Shown: positions 21,196 to 32,307 of the stretch, one piece after another
How positions within the stretch are numbered: position 1 is the stretch's first letter
Layout: each line of letters begins with the position of its first letter
From: Neoarius graeffei
Taxonomy: Eukaryota; Chordata; Actinopteri; Siluriformes; Ariidae
Length of the DNA: 64,000 nt
Direction of reading: 5' to 3'
Assembly: GCF_027579695.1 (NCBI RefSeq)
Contig: NC_083577.1
Location: forward strand, 59,244,241 to 59,308,240
Translations under genes and position numbers: made by a program
The notes under the pieces: generated by a model
Told to the model about the DNA's origin: nothing
What the model saw: the letters and a program-made list of their open reading frames with translations, nothing else
Database searches by the model: none

Positions 21196-22668
21196 CTGAT
21201 TCCAAAAAAGTTGGAACATTGTGTAAAACGGAAATAAAAACAGAATGCAATGATTTGCAAATCTTTTTTTATACCTATATTCAGTTGAATAACACACAAA
21301 AACAAGATATTTAATGTTCAAACTGAGAAACTATATTGTTGTTTGTAAATATATACTCATTCTGAACTTGAAGCCTGCAACACATTCCAAAAAAAGTTGG
21401 GACAGGGGGAACAAAAGACTGGGAAAGTTGTGGAATGCTCAAAAACACCCATTTGGAACATTCTGCAGGTAAGAGGTGATAATATCATGACGGTATTAAA
21501 GGGGCAGCCTCGAAAGACTCGGATGTTCACAAGAAAGGATGGGGTGAGGCTCACCACTTTGTGAAAAACTGCATGGGCAAATAGTCCAACAGTTTAAGTA
21601 CAACGTTTCTCAACATACAGTTGTAAGGAATTTAGGGATTTCACCATCAACAATCCATAACATCAAAAGATTCAGAGAATCCAGAGAAATCTCTGCACAT
21701 AAAGGGTAAGGTCAAAAACCAGCATTGAACACAACACCCGTAACCTTTGAAATCTGGCATGATTGTATAAAAGATGTTACTACATGGACTTGGGAACACT
21801 TCGGAAAACCATTGTCAGTAAACACAGTTCATTGCTGCATCTGCAAAAGTCGTATATCAACAACATCCAGAAATGCCGGCAACTTCTCTTGGCCTGAGCT
21901 CATCTGAGATGAACTGACACAAAGTGGAAAAATGTACTGTGGTCTGACGAGTCCACATTTCAGATTGTTTTTGGAAATCATAAATGCTGTGTCCTCTGGG
22001 CTAAAGAGGAAAGGGACCATCCAGACTGTTATCAGCACAAAGTTCAATAGCCAACATCTGCGAAGGCACCATTAATGCTGAAAGGTACCTACAGGTTTTG
22101 TAGCAACATATGTTGCCATCAGAACAACATCTTTTACAGGGACTTCCCTCCTTATTCCAGCAAGACAATGCCAAGCCATTTTCAGCATGTGTTACAACAG
22201 CATGGCTTCATAGTAAAAGAGTGCGGGTGCTAAACTGGCCTGCCTGCTTCCCATGGAAGCTGTATGGCACATTATGAAGCACAAAATACGACAACAGAGA
22301 TGCTGGACTTTTGAGTTACTGAAGTCGTATATCAAGCAAGAATGGGAAAGAATTTTACATTAAGAGCTTCAACAGTTAATGTCCTCAGTTCCCAAATGCT
22401 TACTGAGTGTTGTTAAAAGAAAAGGTGATGTAACACAGTGGTAAACATGCCTCGTCTCAACTTTTTTGGAATGTAGTTGCAGGCAACAAAATTCAGAATG
22501 ACTGTATATTTACAGAAAAACAATAAAGTTTATCAGTTTGAACATTACATATCTTGTCTTTGTATTGTAGTCAATTGAATATAGGTTGAAACAGATTTTG
22601 CAAATCATTGCATTCTGTTTTTATTTACATTTTGCACAGCATCTCAACTTTTTTTGGCATTGAGGTTG
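21196..22668 (+). mobile_element. Decayed Tc1/mariner element with ACTTTTTTGGAAT-type ends
   Basis: Ends read CTGATTCCAAAAAAGTTGGAAC and ...CAACTTTTTTTGGCATTGAGGTTG; subterminal TTTTTATTTAC and TGCAATGATTTGCAAAT also repeat in inverse order. Plus-strand transposase traces survive: [14 protein letters not shown] near 21930 (first catalytic Asp) and a corrupted SSKTMPSHFQHV near 22160, with many stops. Related by its ends to the elements at 30722-32307 and 55283-58394, but clearly older. Confidence 0.75.
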
Positions 22669-23194
22669 TAGTTGCAGGCAAGCACTGTCTTCCACTGAGA
22701 AATCTTGCAAATACCAGATTAAAGAAATCAGAGATAATGTTTTTCATTTCAGTAGAAAGGCTGACAAAATATAAATATTTAAAGGGAGAGTGTTTAGCTT
22801 ACCTGTCTCAGTGCAGAGTGAATGGAACTATTTTGTTTCATTTGCATATTGTGCCAAAGCAATTACAGTAACGCACATTATTATAATTATTACATGTTTC
22901 ATGCATAAAAGCACAACATCCTCCAAATCTGCATTTTCTCTGATCTCCAAATGTGTATGCTGAGAGTGTCTTCAAACAAAGACAAAAATATCCAGACACT
23001 TCTCAAGTGGAAATGATGTGACATTTCCCTGGAAAGACAGCCTTTAAGATGATATGTTATTATGAGGATCAACAGGTCAACCCCCTCTCATTATCACAGT
23101 TTCATCTGTTGCTTTAGATATTTCCACCCTACAGTTTACTCCGAATGCAGTTATACTGTGATACCATTTCATTATTTATTACTGTTTCTCAGTG
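22669..23194. other. Intergenic, no feature seen
   Basis: No terminal repeats, RNA gene or coding-like frame recognised. Confidence 0.55.
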
Positions 23195-23645
23195 GGAAAA
23201 GTAAAGAAGAAGAAGAAGAAGCCTTTATTTGTCACATGCACACTCAAGGAAAGGGAAATTTGTCCTCTGCATTTAACTCATCTGAAGCAGTGAACACACA
23301 CATGCACATACACATACAAGTGAGCAATGAGCACACACACACATACCCAGAGCAGTGGGCAGCTATACTACAGCACCCAGGGAGCAGATGGAGGTTAGGT
23401 GCCTTGTTCAAGGGTACTTCAGCCAAGGTTGCCCCATGTTAACCTAACCTGCATGTCTTTGGACTGTGGAGGAAACTGGAGCACCCAGAGGAAACCCACA
23501 CAGACACAGGGAGAACATGCAAGCTCCACACAGAAAGGCCCCCGTTGGGTGCTGGACTAGAACCCAGAACCTTCTTGCTGTGAGGCAACAGTGCAAATCA
23601 CTACACCACCGTGCCACCAGAGAGCATGGGGTAGTGCTTATACAC
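23195..23645 (-). mobile_element. Composite SINE, minus strand
   Basis: Read on the minus strand, the head is a tRNA-like stretch (GGTGGCACGGTGGTGTAGTG) followed by the DANA/V-SINE-like body (TTTCCTCTGGGTGCTCCAG, CCAAAGACATGCAGG). The remainder (23220-23440) is a different body ending in a TTTATTTGTCACATGCACAC sequence next to a (GAA)n run at 23204-23221. The same second body occurs alone at 54790-55072. Two SINE modules are thus joined. Confidence 0.72.
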
Positions 23646-23716
23646 AGTAATTGAAAAATGACTTAAACACTATTAATAATTAATTTATGTCTGAGAATTT
23701 GTTTAAAAAGACATTC

Positions 23717-23895
23717 CATGGCCTAATGCTTAGAGAAGCAGCTTTGGGACCAAAAGATCACCCGTTCAATTCCCTGGACCAGCAGGAATGGCTGAAGTGC
23801 CCTTGAGCAAGGCACCTAGCCCCCAACTGCTCCCTGGACTGCTCTAGGTATGTTGCTCTGATAAGAATGGCTGTTAATGCAATGTAAATAAGGCA
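23717..23895 (+). mobile_element. tRNA-derived SINE fragment
   Basis: GGCCTAATGCTTAGAGAAGC resembles a pol III A box and CCCGTTCAATTCC a B box, followed by GCCCTTGAGCAAGGCACCTA, a body word shared with the second module at 54860. About 180 bp; no clear target duplication. Confidence 0.6.
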
Positions 23896-24785
23896 AAGAA
23901 CATAAGAGGTGTGTTATATTTTTAAGACTCTAACATGTGAATTGCATCCTCAAGAAATAAGGTGTGCATTCTGACATGTTCTGATCTTCTTTCATCTCCA
24001 AGCTCCATCATTACACAGTAACTGATGTAACACTATAAATATTTTCAATTTTCTCTTGTTAAAACATTTGTTGTTATAGCATATCTGGACATACTGTAAA
24101 TTTGTTCTGACAGACTGTCAGCACCAATTAGAAGACATGCTGTATGAAAAAACAAGACCAGACTGGTAGATTAGACAGAGGGAGTCTTTCTTTCTTCCTC
24201 TCCCTAACAAAAACTAGAATAGAAAAAAAAGAAACCTGCTCGCATATAATTCACACAAGCCCCTCTCAATTTTGTTACGTATCTTCTCTCATTTTCAGCA
24301 TGGACTCATAATCTGTCAGCTGTTAAGTGAATTCTTGAAATCTAAATGGACCTGTACTTTATATTTCACAGGTCAGTAATTAAGAATAACAATAACAGCC
24401 TTTTTAAAATGGGCCTTTTGTTTTTCATGGAATAACAAGAGTATGTATTCCATCTTTGGAGGCTTTGTGTCTGGAAATATGCAATGAACTATACATTCAG
24501 AGCTCTGTGTGGTTTCTATGGAATTTTGGAACTTTCATGCAAATGTCATTGATCAAAATACTGGTGCTTCCATATTCATGGTGCATGAAGAGGGCAGGTG
24601 AAGTGGAAAAGAAATAGGTGTCATGAGTAAGTGAACATTACCATCTCAGACTTTAAAATAGTTAAAAGCAAAATTGTTTCTTTAATTTGCTATATCCATA
24701 TATAAAGATTATGTGCAATGATTTGGAAATACTTTGGAACTTGCAGTGTTAGTATTGTACAGAAGTCCAGAAAAGCCATGTCTTC
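23896..24785. other. Intergenic, no feature seen
   Basis: AT-rich; no open frame or repeat end recognised. Confidence 0.55.
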
Positions 24786-24864
24786 AGTATTGTTCTACAG
24801 TGTAGAAAATAGTCCAAATACAGAAAAACCTATGGATGAGCAGGCATGTCCAAACTTTTGACTG
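24786..24864 (+). mobile_element. Tc1-like 3' end fragment
   Basis: GTTCTACAGTGTAGAAAATA leading to CATGTCCAAACTTTTGACTG, the 3' end of the same Tc1 family as the 5.1-11.2 kb remnant. Truncated at both sides and abutting a SINE. Confidence 0.65.
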
Positions 24865-25062
24865 TGTTGAGTTTGCATGTTCTCCCCGTTTCTGCATGGG
24901 TTTCCTCCGGGTGCTCTGCTTTCCTCCCACTGTTCAAAGGACATGCAGGTTAGGTGAAAATACCCAGCCACTGGGGTGGCACAAGCCAGTGCATACTTAG
25001 TGTCTGTCCCAAGCCCAGATAGATTGGTGAGGGTTGCATCAGGAAGGACATCCAGTGTAAAA

Positions 25063-25505
25063 TGTCACATCTGCATGCGTTTGTCACACCCACCAGCCAC
25101 AACCTATCACTCATGCCCACGCACAGTCACGCTGTCAGCGAACAGCATGCACATCAAGGACTAATTACATGCACCTGTCCCAGATTAGAGTGCAATCAGC
25201 TCATGCTTATAAGGACGCTGAACACCAATAGATTTTGTGAAATAACCACTCAGTACACTCGTATCTGACCTTATCAAAGCCTTCTGTTTATATTGTTTTC
25301 CTGGTTTCTGACTCATGTTTTTATTTCGGCTTCTGTCCTTTGTCTTTGCCTAGTCTAGTCTGTTTGTTCCTCTCATGACCTTTGCCTGTCTTCTGGATTT
25401 TGATTCTGCCTAATGTTTTGGACTTGTATGTCTGCATATTGTTTTTATAATAAACACACTCTTCTAGCAATTACTGTACATCTGTCTACTGCCACTTATC
25501 TGACA
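25063..25505 (+). repeat. 5' LTR
   Basis: TGTCACATC... to ...CTTATCTGACA. Shares AAGGACTAATTACATGCACC, CTTTGCCTAGTCTAGTCTGT and a TATAATAAA stretch near 25447 (likely poly(A) signal region) with the 3' LTR at 26699-27136. A TTATAAGGACGC TATA-like motif lies near 25208. Confidence 0.85.
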
Positions 25506-25522
25506 GATTACTTCACCAACAC

Positions 25523-26499
25523 ATGGATGTGGCAGAAGAGAGTAGATACGCTGCTCAAAGCCACACCAGGGTTTCCATTCCTCAGCCTGGATTGGTAATT
25601 TTTCTCCAACAGCTAGGGTTGGACATATTGCGACCCTGTGATGGAGTGGAGTATCCCCCAACTGGGTTCCTTCTACAATGTGTGCCCTTTTACTCAGACA
25701 TGGTGGAGCTCAAGCCTTCTGAGCACTTCTGGGTGGACTGCATGATATACTGGCTCACTGGGCGAGCAGGCCAATGGGTGGAGTATCTGCTCAGAGTCGA
25801 ACAGCCATGCCTCGGAGACTCCAAGTCGTTCAGCACCATGTTCATGCACCTGTTCCAGGCTCTAGGGAAGGAGGATCCCCTAGAAATTTTTTTTGAGGGG
25901 CTGATGCTCCAGAGGTTGACGCAGTGGCAGAAGAGGAGGCCTTCGTTCCTGAGCTTCATCCAGAAGCTGACACAGCAGCAGATGAGGAGGCCTTTGCTTC
26001 TGAGCTCCCTCCAGAAGCGGACGCAGTGGCAAACAAGGAGACCTTTGCTCCTGAGCTCCCTCCAGAGGCCAACGCAGTGGCAGACAAGGAGGCCTTCGCT
26101 CCTGAGCTCCCTCCAGAGGCCGATGCAGTGGTAGCCGAGGAGGCCTTCATGCCTGAGCTCCCTCCAGAGGCTGATGCAGTGGCAGGCGAGGAGGCCTTCG
26201 CTCCTGAGCTCCCTCCAGAGGCCGATGCAGTGGCAGGCAAGGAGGCCTGCACTCCTGAGCTCCCTCCAGAGGCCGCCAGGGCGGCTTCTGTTCCAGATTT
26301 CAGCAGGGACAAAATCTTTGCTCTGCCGCCGGGCTTTGAGGACATCATCGCCCCACAGTCAGGCTTCAGCAAGAACAAGACCATCATTCAAACAAAGCTG
26401 ATGCCTGTCTCTGAGTCCAAGCCCATGTTCATGCCTATGCTCATGTCCATGTCTATGCCTGAATCCATGCCTAAGCCTCGACCTGCATCCATGACCTAG
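25523..26499 (+). pseudogene. Gag-like protein with acidic tandem repeats
   Basis: First part (25523 to about 25890) is gag-like: PFYSDMVELKPSEHFWVDCM, then LTGRAGQWVEYLL and SFSTMFMHLFQALGKEDP, the pattern of gypsy capsid N-terminal regions. A T-run at 25889-25896 shifts the frame. The following frame encodes seven or so 17-residue acidic repeats of the form EADAVAGEEAFAPELPP (about 25920-26290), then a Met/Pro-rich tail to 26499. No zinc knuckle. The repeat unit is 51 bp, so the array keeps its frame when units are gained or lost. Confidence 0.65.
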
Positions 26500-26698
26500 T
26501 CCAAGCCTGAACCAAAGCCTCCACCTGTGTCCTCACCCCCATTCAAAGCCCAACCAGAACCCAAACCTTCGCCCAAGCCCATGTTATGGTGCCACGTCCT
26601 GTCAGAGTGGAGCTCCATGGAAATGCCAGGTCCTCCTCCCCAGGGCTGTCCAAGGAGGGTTTTAGCTCCCGGAAGGAGCTCTTTGGGGTGGGTGTTTC

Positions 26699-27136
26699 TG
26701 TCACATCCACTCGCGTTCGTGTGCGCCCGCCAGCCATGAATTATCACTTACGTCCACGTGAAGTCATGCTCTCAATGAGCAGAGCACACCTCAAGGACTA
26801 ATTGCATGCACCTGTCCCAGATTAGAATGCAATCAGCACACACTTATAAGGATGCTGAACACCAACAGATTTTACAAAGTAATCACTCAGTACACTTGTG
26901 CCTGACCTTACCAAGCTTTCTCTTTATATTGTTCTCCTGGTTTCTGACTCACATTTGTATTTTGACTTCCACCCTTTGTCTTTGCCTAGTCTAGTCTGTT
27001 TGTGCCTTGCATGACCTTTGTCTGTCTTCTGAATTTTGATTTCTGCCTAATGTTTTGGACTTGTATGCCTGGATATTGTTTTATAATAAGAACCCTCTTA
27101 CAGTAATTACATCTGTTTACTGCCACTTACCTGACA
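26699..27136 (+). repeat. 3' LTR
   Basis: TGTCACATCC... to ...CTTACCTGACA, preceded by a G-rich stretch (CTCTTTGGGGTGGGTGTTTC) where the polypurine tract is expected. Slightly shorter than, and diverged from, the 5' LTR. Confidence 0.83.
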
Positions 27137-27225
27137 TAAACCTATGCCAAATCAAATATGTGGATCTGGATGATCCGCTGCGCAACCCCGAACAGGAGCA
27201 GCCGAAAGAAGACAGTGAATAATTA

Positions 27226-27579
27226 TTGATTTTTGTGAGAACAAAAAATTTCATATATTTTTAAACAGGAAAATGTGTTATTGAATAAAAATGTGTTTAG
27301 AAATGTACACACTTCATTGTGCAAACCCAAATGTGATAGAAGCTCAAAAACCCAGTTATAGGATTTCAGATGCTTTTGTTTTATCGGTATTGTAGCTGCT
27401 CTTTTCTTTCATCAAACTGGCCTTGATGGTGTGGCAGAGAAAGTGGAAAAACAGCACCATGGGGTCTGAGTGCTAATGAATGTCAGTTCTCCCATCTTGC
27501 TGAATAGACACCTGATATCTGTTAAACTATAGTGAAAGCTCCAACTGCATGTGTGAAGTCAGAGAGTAGTGCACTGAAC

Positions 27580-27620
<41 letters not shown>

Positions 27621-28138
27621 CAGATCCAGCCTTAATTGACAGCCAGGCCAGCTCTGGCAGTGGTGATCTGTTTCAAGGAGATATCTGTGAGAATGGAGCA
27701 TGTGGAAGAAGCTTCTGCACACTATCAAATTAATAGTCTTGGATTTGAAGTCACCACACTTGCCAACAAGAAGTTTTCAAACAAATGACTTGGCATGTTT
27801 GCAAATTTTCACTTTTCTGAAGATTTGTGAGTTTTGTCTAAGGTGTAGAAATAACAAGATAGAAGAAAACTGTCTTGTACCATTTTTTAAAGATAAAGCA
27901 GAGAACTTTATTTTACACCCCCACTCTGCTTTACTGTACTGTTACAGAGTCATTACACACAGTGAATTTCAGTCTGTGTTTAAATGTGCAAGAATTTGTA
28001 AGCATTTAAGTTGAAAACATTCAAAAACTTAACCAAAATTAACAACAGAATGTGAAGAAATAACAGCTTTGACATTATGTCAAATATGTCTATGTATGAT
28101 GTAGAGAGATCTCCTGAAGTTAGCATGCTAACCAGCTA
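27226..28138. other. Intergenic with an (AG)n microsatellite
   Basis: AG dinucleotide run at 27590-27616. The rest is AT-rich with no recognisable gene; open frames up to about 100 codons (27700-28014) have no motif and no supporting context. Confidence 0.55.
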
Positions 28139-30721
28139 CAGTGGTGCTTGAAAGTTTGTGAACCCTTTAGAATTTTCTATATTTCTGCATAAATATGACC
28201 TAAAACATCATCAGATTTTCACACAAGTCCTAAAAGTAGATAAAGAGAACCCAGTTAAACAAAGGAGACAAAAAATATTATACTTGCTCATTTATTTATT
28301 GAGGAAAATGATCCAATATTACATATCTGTGAGTGGCAAAAGTATGTGAACCTCTAGGATTAGCAGTTAATTTGAAGGTGAAATTAGAGTCAGGTGTTTT
28401 CAATCAATGGGATGACAATCAGGTGTGAGTGGGCACCCTGTTTTATTTAAAGAACAGGGATCTATCAAAGTCTGATCTTCACAACACACATTTGTGGAAG
28501 TGTATCATGGCACGAACAAAGGAGATTTCTGAGGACCTCAGAAAAAGTGTTGTTGATGTTCATCAGGCTGGAAAAGGTTACAAAAACTATCTCTAAAGAG
28601 TTTGGACTCCACCAAGTACAAATTGGAGGAAATTCAAGACCATTGTTACCCTCCCCAGGAATGGTCGACCAACAAAGATCACTCCAAGAGCAAGGCGTGT
28701 AATAGTCGGCGAGGTCACAAAGGACCCCAGGGTAACTTCTAAGCAACTGGAGGCCTCTCTCACATTGGCTAATGTTAATGTTCATGAGTCCACCATCAGG
28801 AGAACACTGAACAACAATGGTGTGCATGGCAGGGTTGCAAGGAGAAAGCCACTGCTCTCGAAAAAGAACATTGCTGCTCCTCTGCAGTTTGCTAAAGATC
28901 ACATGGATAAGCCAGAAGGCTATTGGAAAAATGTTTTGTGGACGGATGAGACCAAAATAGAACTTTTTGGTTTAAATGAGAAGCCAACAACAAGCTGTGG
29001 GTAACAAAGGACATCAAAGCCCTCTTAAATGAGAAGAAGAGGGCTTTCAGAGCCGGCAACAAGGAGGAGGTGCGAGGAGTACAGAATGAACTGAGAGAAA
29101 CTATCAGGGAGGCCAAGGAAAAGTACAGGAGGAAGTCGGAGTGGAAACTCCAACAGAACAACATGAGAGAGGTGTGGAGTGGAATGAAGACCATCACTGG
29201 TTACAAGCCAACCAACGGTGAAGGAGTGAATGGCAATGTGGAAAAGGCGAATGAGCTGAATCTTTTTACTTCAACAGATTTGATGGCGTGACCCCAACCC
29301 ACCACCACCACTCTTTTGCGGGATGGCTACAATCACACACTTCACATTCTCTCCCCTCCCCCGCCTCTTCTTGCCCAAACTCATCCCCGTTTCAGGACCT
29401 CGCTCGCACCTCCTCAACAGATCCCCTGGGTGAGCACCCCCCCCAAGAAACACCTTCATTCCTCCCCCACCCATCACCTCCACACCAATCATCAGCAAGG
29501 CGCAAGTGAGAAGACAGCTGAAGAGACTCCATGCAGGAAAATCAGCAGGCCTGGATGGTGTTAGCCCCAGGGCCCTGAAGACCTGTGCCCTCCAGCTAAG
29601 TGGAGTACTTCAGCATGTCTTCAACATGAGCCTGGGTCTTCAGAGACTCCCCGTGCTGTGGAAGATGTCATGCCTCGTCCCTGTACCGAAGAAGCTGCAT
29701 CCCAGTGACCTCAAAGACTACAGGCCCGTGGCATTGATGTCACACATCATGAAGACCCTTGAGAGACTCATCCTGGAGCAGATCCGGCCTATGGTCCAAC
29801 CACTTCTTGACCCCCTTCAGTTCGCCTACCAGCCCTGTCTTGGAGTAGAGGACGCAATCATCTACCTGCTCAACAAAGTCTACAGCCACCTGGACAAGCC
29901 AGCCAGCACTGTGAGGATCATGTTTTTTTTATTTCTCCAGTGCTTTTGACACCATCCGGCCAGCTCTGCTGGGTGAGAAGTTGACAGCGATGCAGGTGGA
30001 TGCCCCACTGGTGTCCTGGATTGTGGATTATTTGACTGGCAGACCACAGTATGTGCGCTTGCAGTGCTGTATGTTGGACATAAGTGATCAACAACACCAG
30101 GGCTCCGCAAGGGACTGTCCTCTCTCCTTTCCTTTTCACTCTCTACACCACTGATTTCAACTGCTGCACGGAGACCTGCCAACTCTAGAAATTTTCTGAT
30201 GACTCTGCAGTGGTTGGACGTATTAGTGGTGGTGATGTGAGCGAGTACAGGATGGTGGTGGACAACTTTGTCATGTGGAGCAGGAAGAACCACCTCCAGC
30301 TCAATGTGATGAAGACGAAAGAACTGGTGGTTGATCTGAAGAGAATCAGGGCCCCGGTGAACCCCGTTAACATCCAAGGGGTCAGTGTGGACATGGTGGA
30401 GGAATATAAGTATCTGGGGTGTACTTGGATAATAAACTGGACTGGTCTAAAAACATGGACACGGTATACAAAAAGGGCCAGAGCCGTCTCTATTTTCTGA
30501 GATGACTGAGGTCCTTCAACATCTGCCGAACGATGCTGCGGATGTTCTATGAGTCTGTGGTGGCCAGTGCCATCCTGTACGCTGTTGTCTGCTGGGGCAG
30601 CGGCTTGAGGGTGAAGGACACTAACAGACTCAATAAGATCATCAGGAAGGCCGGCCATGTTGTACGCGTGGAACTGGACTCTCTGACAGTGGTGTTGGAG
30701 AAGAGGACACTGTCCAAAATA

Positions 30722-32307
30722 CAACCCCGATTCCAAAAAAGTTGGGACAAAGTACGGAATGCAATGATGTGGAAGTTTCAAAATTCCATATTTTATTCAG
30801 AATAGAACATAGATGACATATCAAATGTTTAAACTAAGAAAATGTATCATTTAAAGAGAAAAATTAGGTGATTTTAAATTCATGACAACAATACATCTTA
30901 AAAAAGTTGGGACAAGGCCATGTTTACCACTGTGAGATATCCCCTTTTCTCTTTACAACAGTCTGTAAACATCTGGGGACTGAGGAGACAAGTTGCTCAA
31001 GTTTAGGGATAGGAATGTTAAACCATTCTTGTCTAATGTAGGATTCTAGTTGCTCAACTGTCAGGTCTTTTTTGTCGTATCTTCCATTTTATGATGCGCC
31101 AAATGTTTTCTATGGGTGAAAGATCTGGACTGCAGGCTGGCCAGTTCAGTACCCGGACCCTTCTTCTACGCAGCCATGATGCTGTAATTGATGCAGTATG
31201 TGGTTTGGCATTGTCATGTTGGAAAATGCAAGGTCTTCCCTGAAAGAGACGTCGTCTGGATGGGAGCATATGTTGCTCTAGAACCTGGATATACCTTTCA
31301 GCATTGATGGTGTCTTTCCAGATGTGTAAGCTGCCCATGCCACACACAGTAATGCAACCCCATACCATCAGAGATGCAGGCTTCTGAACTGAGCGCTGAT
31401 AACAACTTGGGTCGTCCTTCTCCTCTTTAGTCCGAATGACACGGTGTCCCTGATTTCCAAAGAACTTCAAATTTTGATTCGTCTGACCACAGAACAGTTT
31501 TCCACTTTGCCACAGTCCATTTTAAATGAGCCTTGGCCCAGAGAAGACGTCTGCGCTTCTGGATCATGTTTAGATACGGCTTCTTCTTTGAACTATAGAG
31601 TTTTAGCTGGCAATGGCGGATGGCACGGTGAATTGTGTTCACAGATAATGTTCTCTGGAAATATTCCTGAGCCCATTTTGTGATTTCCAATACAGAAGCA
31701 TGCCTGTATGTGATGCAGTGCCGTCTAAGGGCCCGAAGATCACGGGCACCCGGTATGGTTTTCCGGCCTTGACCCTTATGCACAGAGATTCTTCCAGATT
31801 CTCTGAATCTTTTGATGATATTATGCACTGTAAATGATGATGATGTGTTCAAACTCTTTGCAATTTTACATTGTCGAACTCCTTTCTGATATTGCTCCAC
31901 TATTTGTCGGCCCAGAATTAGGGGGATTGGTGATCCTCTTCCCATCTTTACTTCTGAGAGCCGGTGCCACTCCAAGATGCTCTTTTTATACCCAGTCATG
32001 TTATCGACCTATTGCCAGTTGACCTAATGAGTTGCAATTTGGTCCTCCAGCTGTTCCTTTTTTGTACCTTTAACTTTTCCAGCCTCTTATTGCCTGGTCC
32101 CAACTTTTTTGAGATGTGTTGCTGTCATGAAATTTCAAATGAGCCAATATTTGGCATGAAATTTCAAAATATCTCACTTTCGACATTTGATACATTGTCT
32201 ATGTTCTATTGTGAAATACAATATCAGTTTTTGAGATTTGTAAATTATTGCATTCCGTTTTTATTTACAATTTGTACTTTGTCCCAACTTTTTTGGAATC
32301 GGGGTTG
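30722..32307 (-). mobile_element. Tc1/mariner element (CAACCCCGATTCC ends) inside the LINE
   Basis: TA-flanked, ends CAACCCCGATTCCAAAAAAG and its complement, subterminal GTTGGGACAAAGTAC in both. Transposase on the minus strand. Shares end type with 21196-22668 and 55283-58394, but is the best preserved of the three. Confidence 0.9.
30924..31999 (-). pseudogene. Tc1/mariner transposase, two frameshifts
   Basis: ATG at 31999 (MTGYKKSILEWHRLSEVK), helix-turn-helix region with SFTVHNIIKRFRESGRISVH, then SVNTIHRAIRH, and [14 protein letters not shown] (first Asp). A shift in the 31430-31470 overlap leads to [24 protein letters not shown] (second Asp) and [16 protein letters not shown] (Glu). A second shift near 31050 leads to RQEWFNIPIPKL and the end KGDISQW at 30924. 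All catalytic residues remain; only frame breaks prevent expression. Confidence 0.87.

Larger units (their letters stand above)
25063..27136 (+). mobile_element. Short LTR retrotransposon, gag-only (non-autonomous)
   Basis: Two related LTRs (25063-25505 and 26699-27136) with TGTCA...TGACA ends. They are inserted in a SINE with a TAAA-type 4-5 bp duplication. The interior is only about 1.19 kb: a gag-like frame, a 51-bp tandem repeat and a Met/Pro-rich tail; no protease, RT, RNase H or integrase. It must have depended on another element's enzymes. The LTRs differ at many sites, so the insertion is old. Confidence 0.85.
24865..27225 (+). mobile_element. 5'-truncated SINE split by an LTR retrotransposon
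   Basis: Left piece 24867-25062 runs from GAGTTTGCATGTTCTCCCCG to GGACATCCAGTGTAAAA. Right piece 27137-27225 continues with AAACCTATGCCAAATCAAAT and ends GAGCAGCCGAAAGAAGA. An unbroken copy of the same 3' subfamily at 37820-38128 shows the pieces are contiguous, so the LTR element inserted at the TAAAACC site. Confidence 0.82.

Noticed and set aside
23062-23442. 126-codon frame with His/Thr-rich tail
   Set aside because: Runs from unique DNA into a SINE; no conserved motif, no splice or promoter support.
28465-28902. 145-codon minus-strand frame opposite the Tc1 transposase N-terminus
   Set aside because: Antisense shadow; the plus strand carries the recognisable transposase.
29880-30781. 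Long minus-strand frames opposite the Rex-type RT
   Set aside because: Antisense shadows without motifs; the plus strand has the RT blocks.
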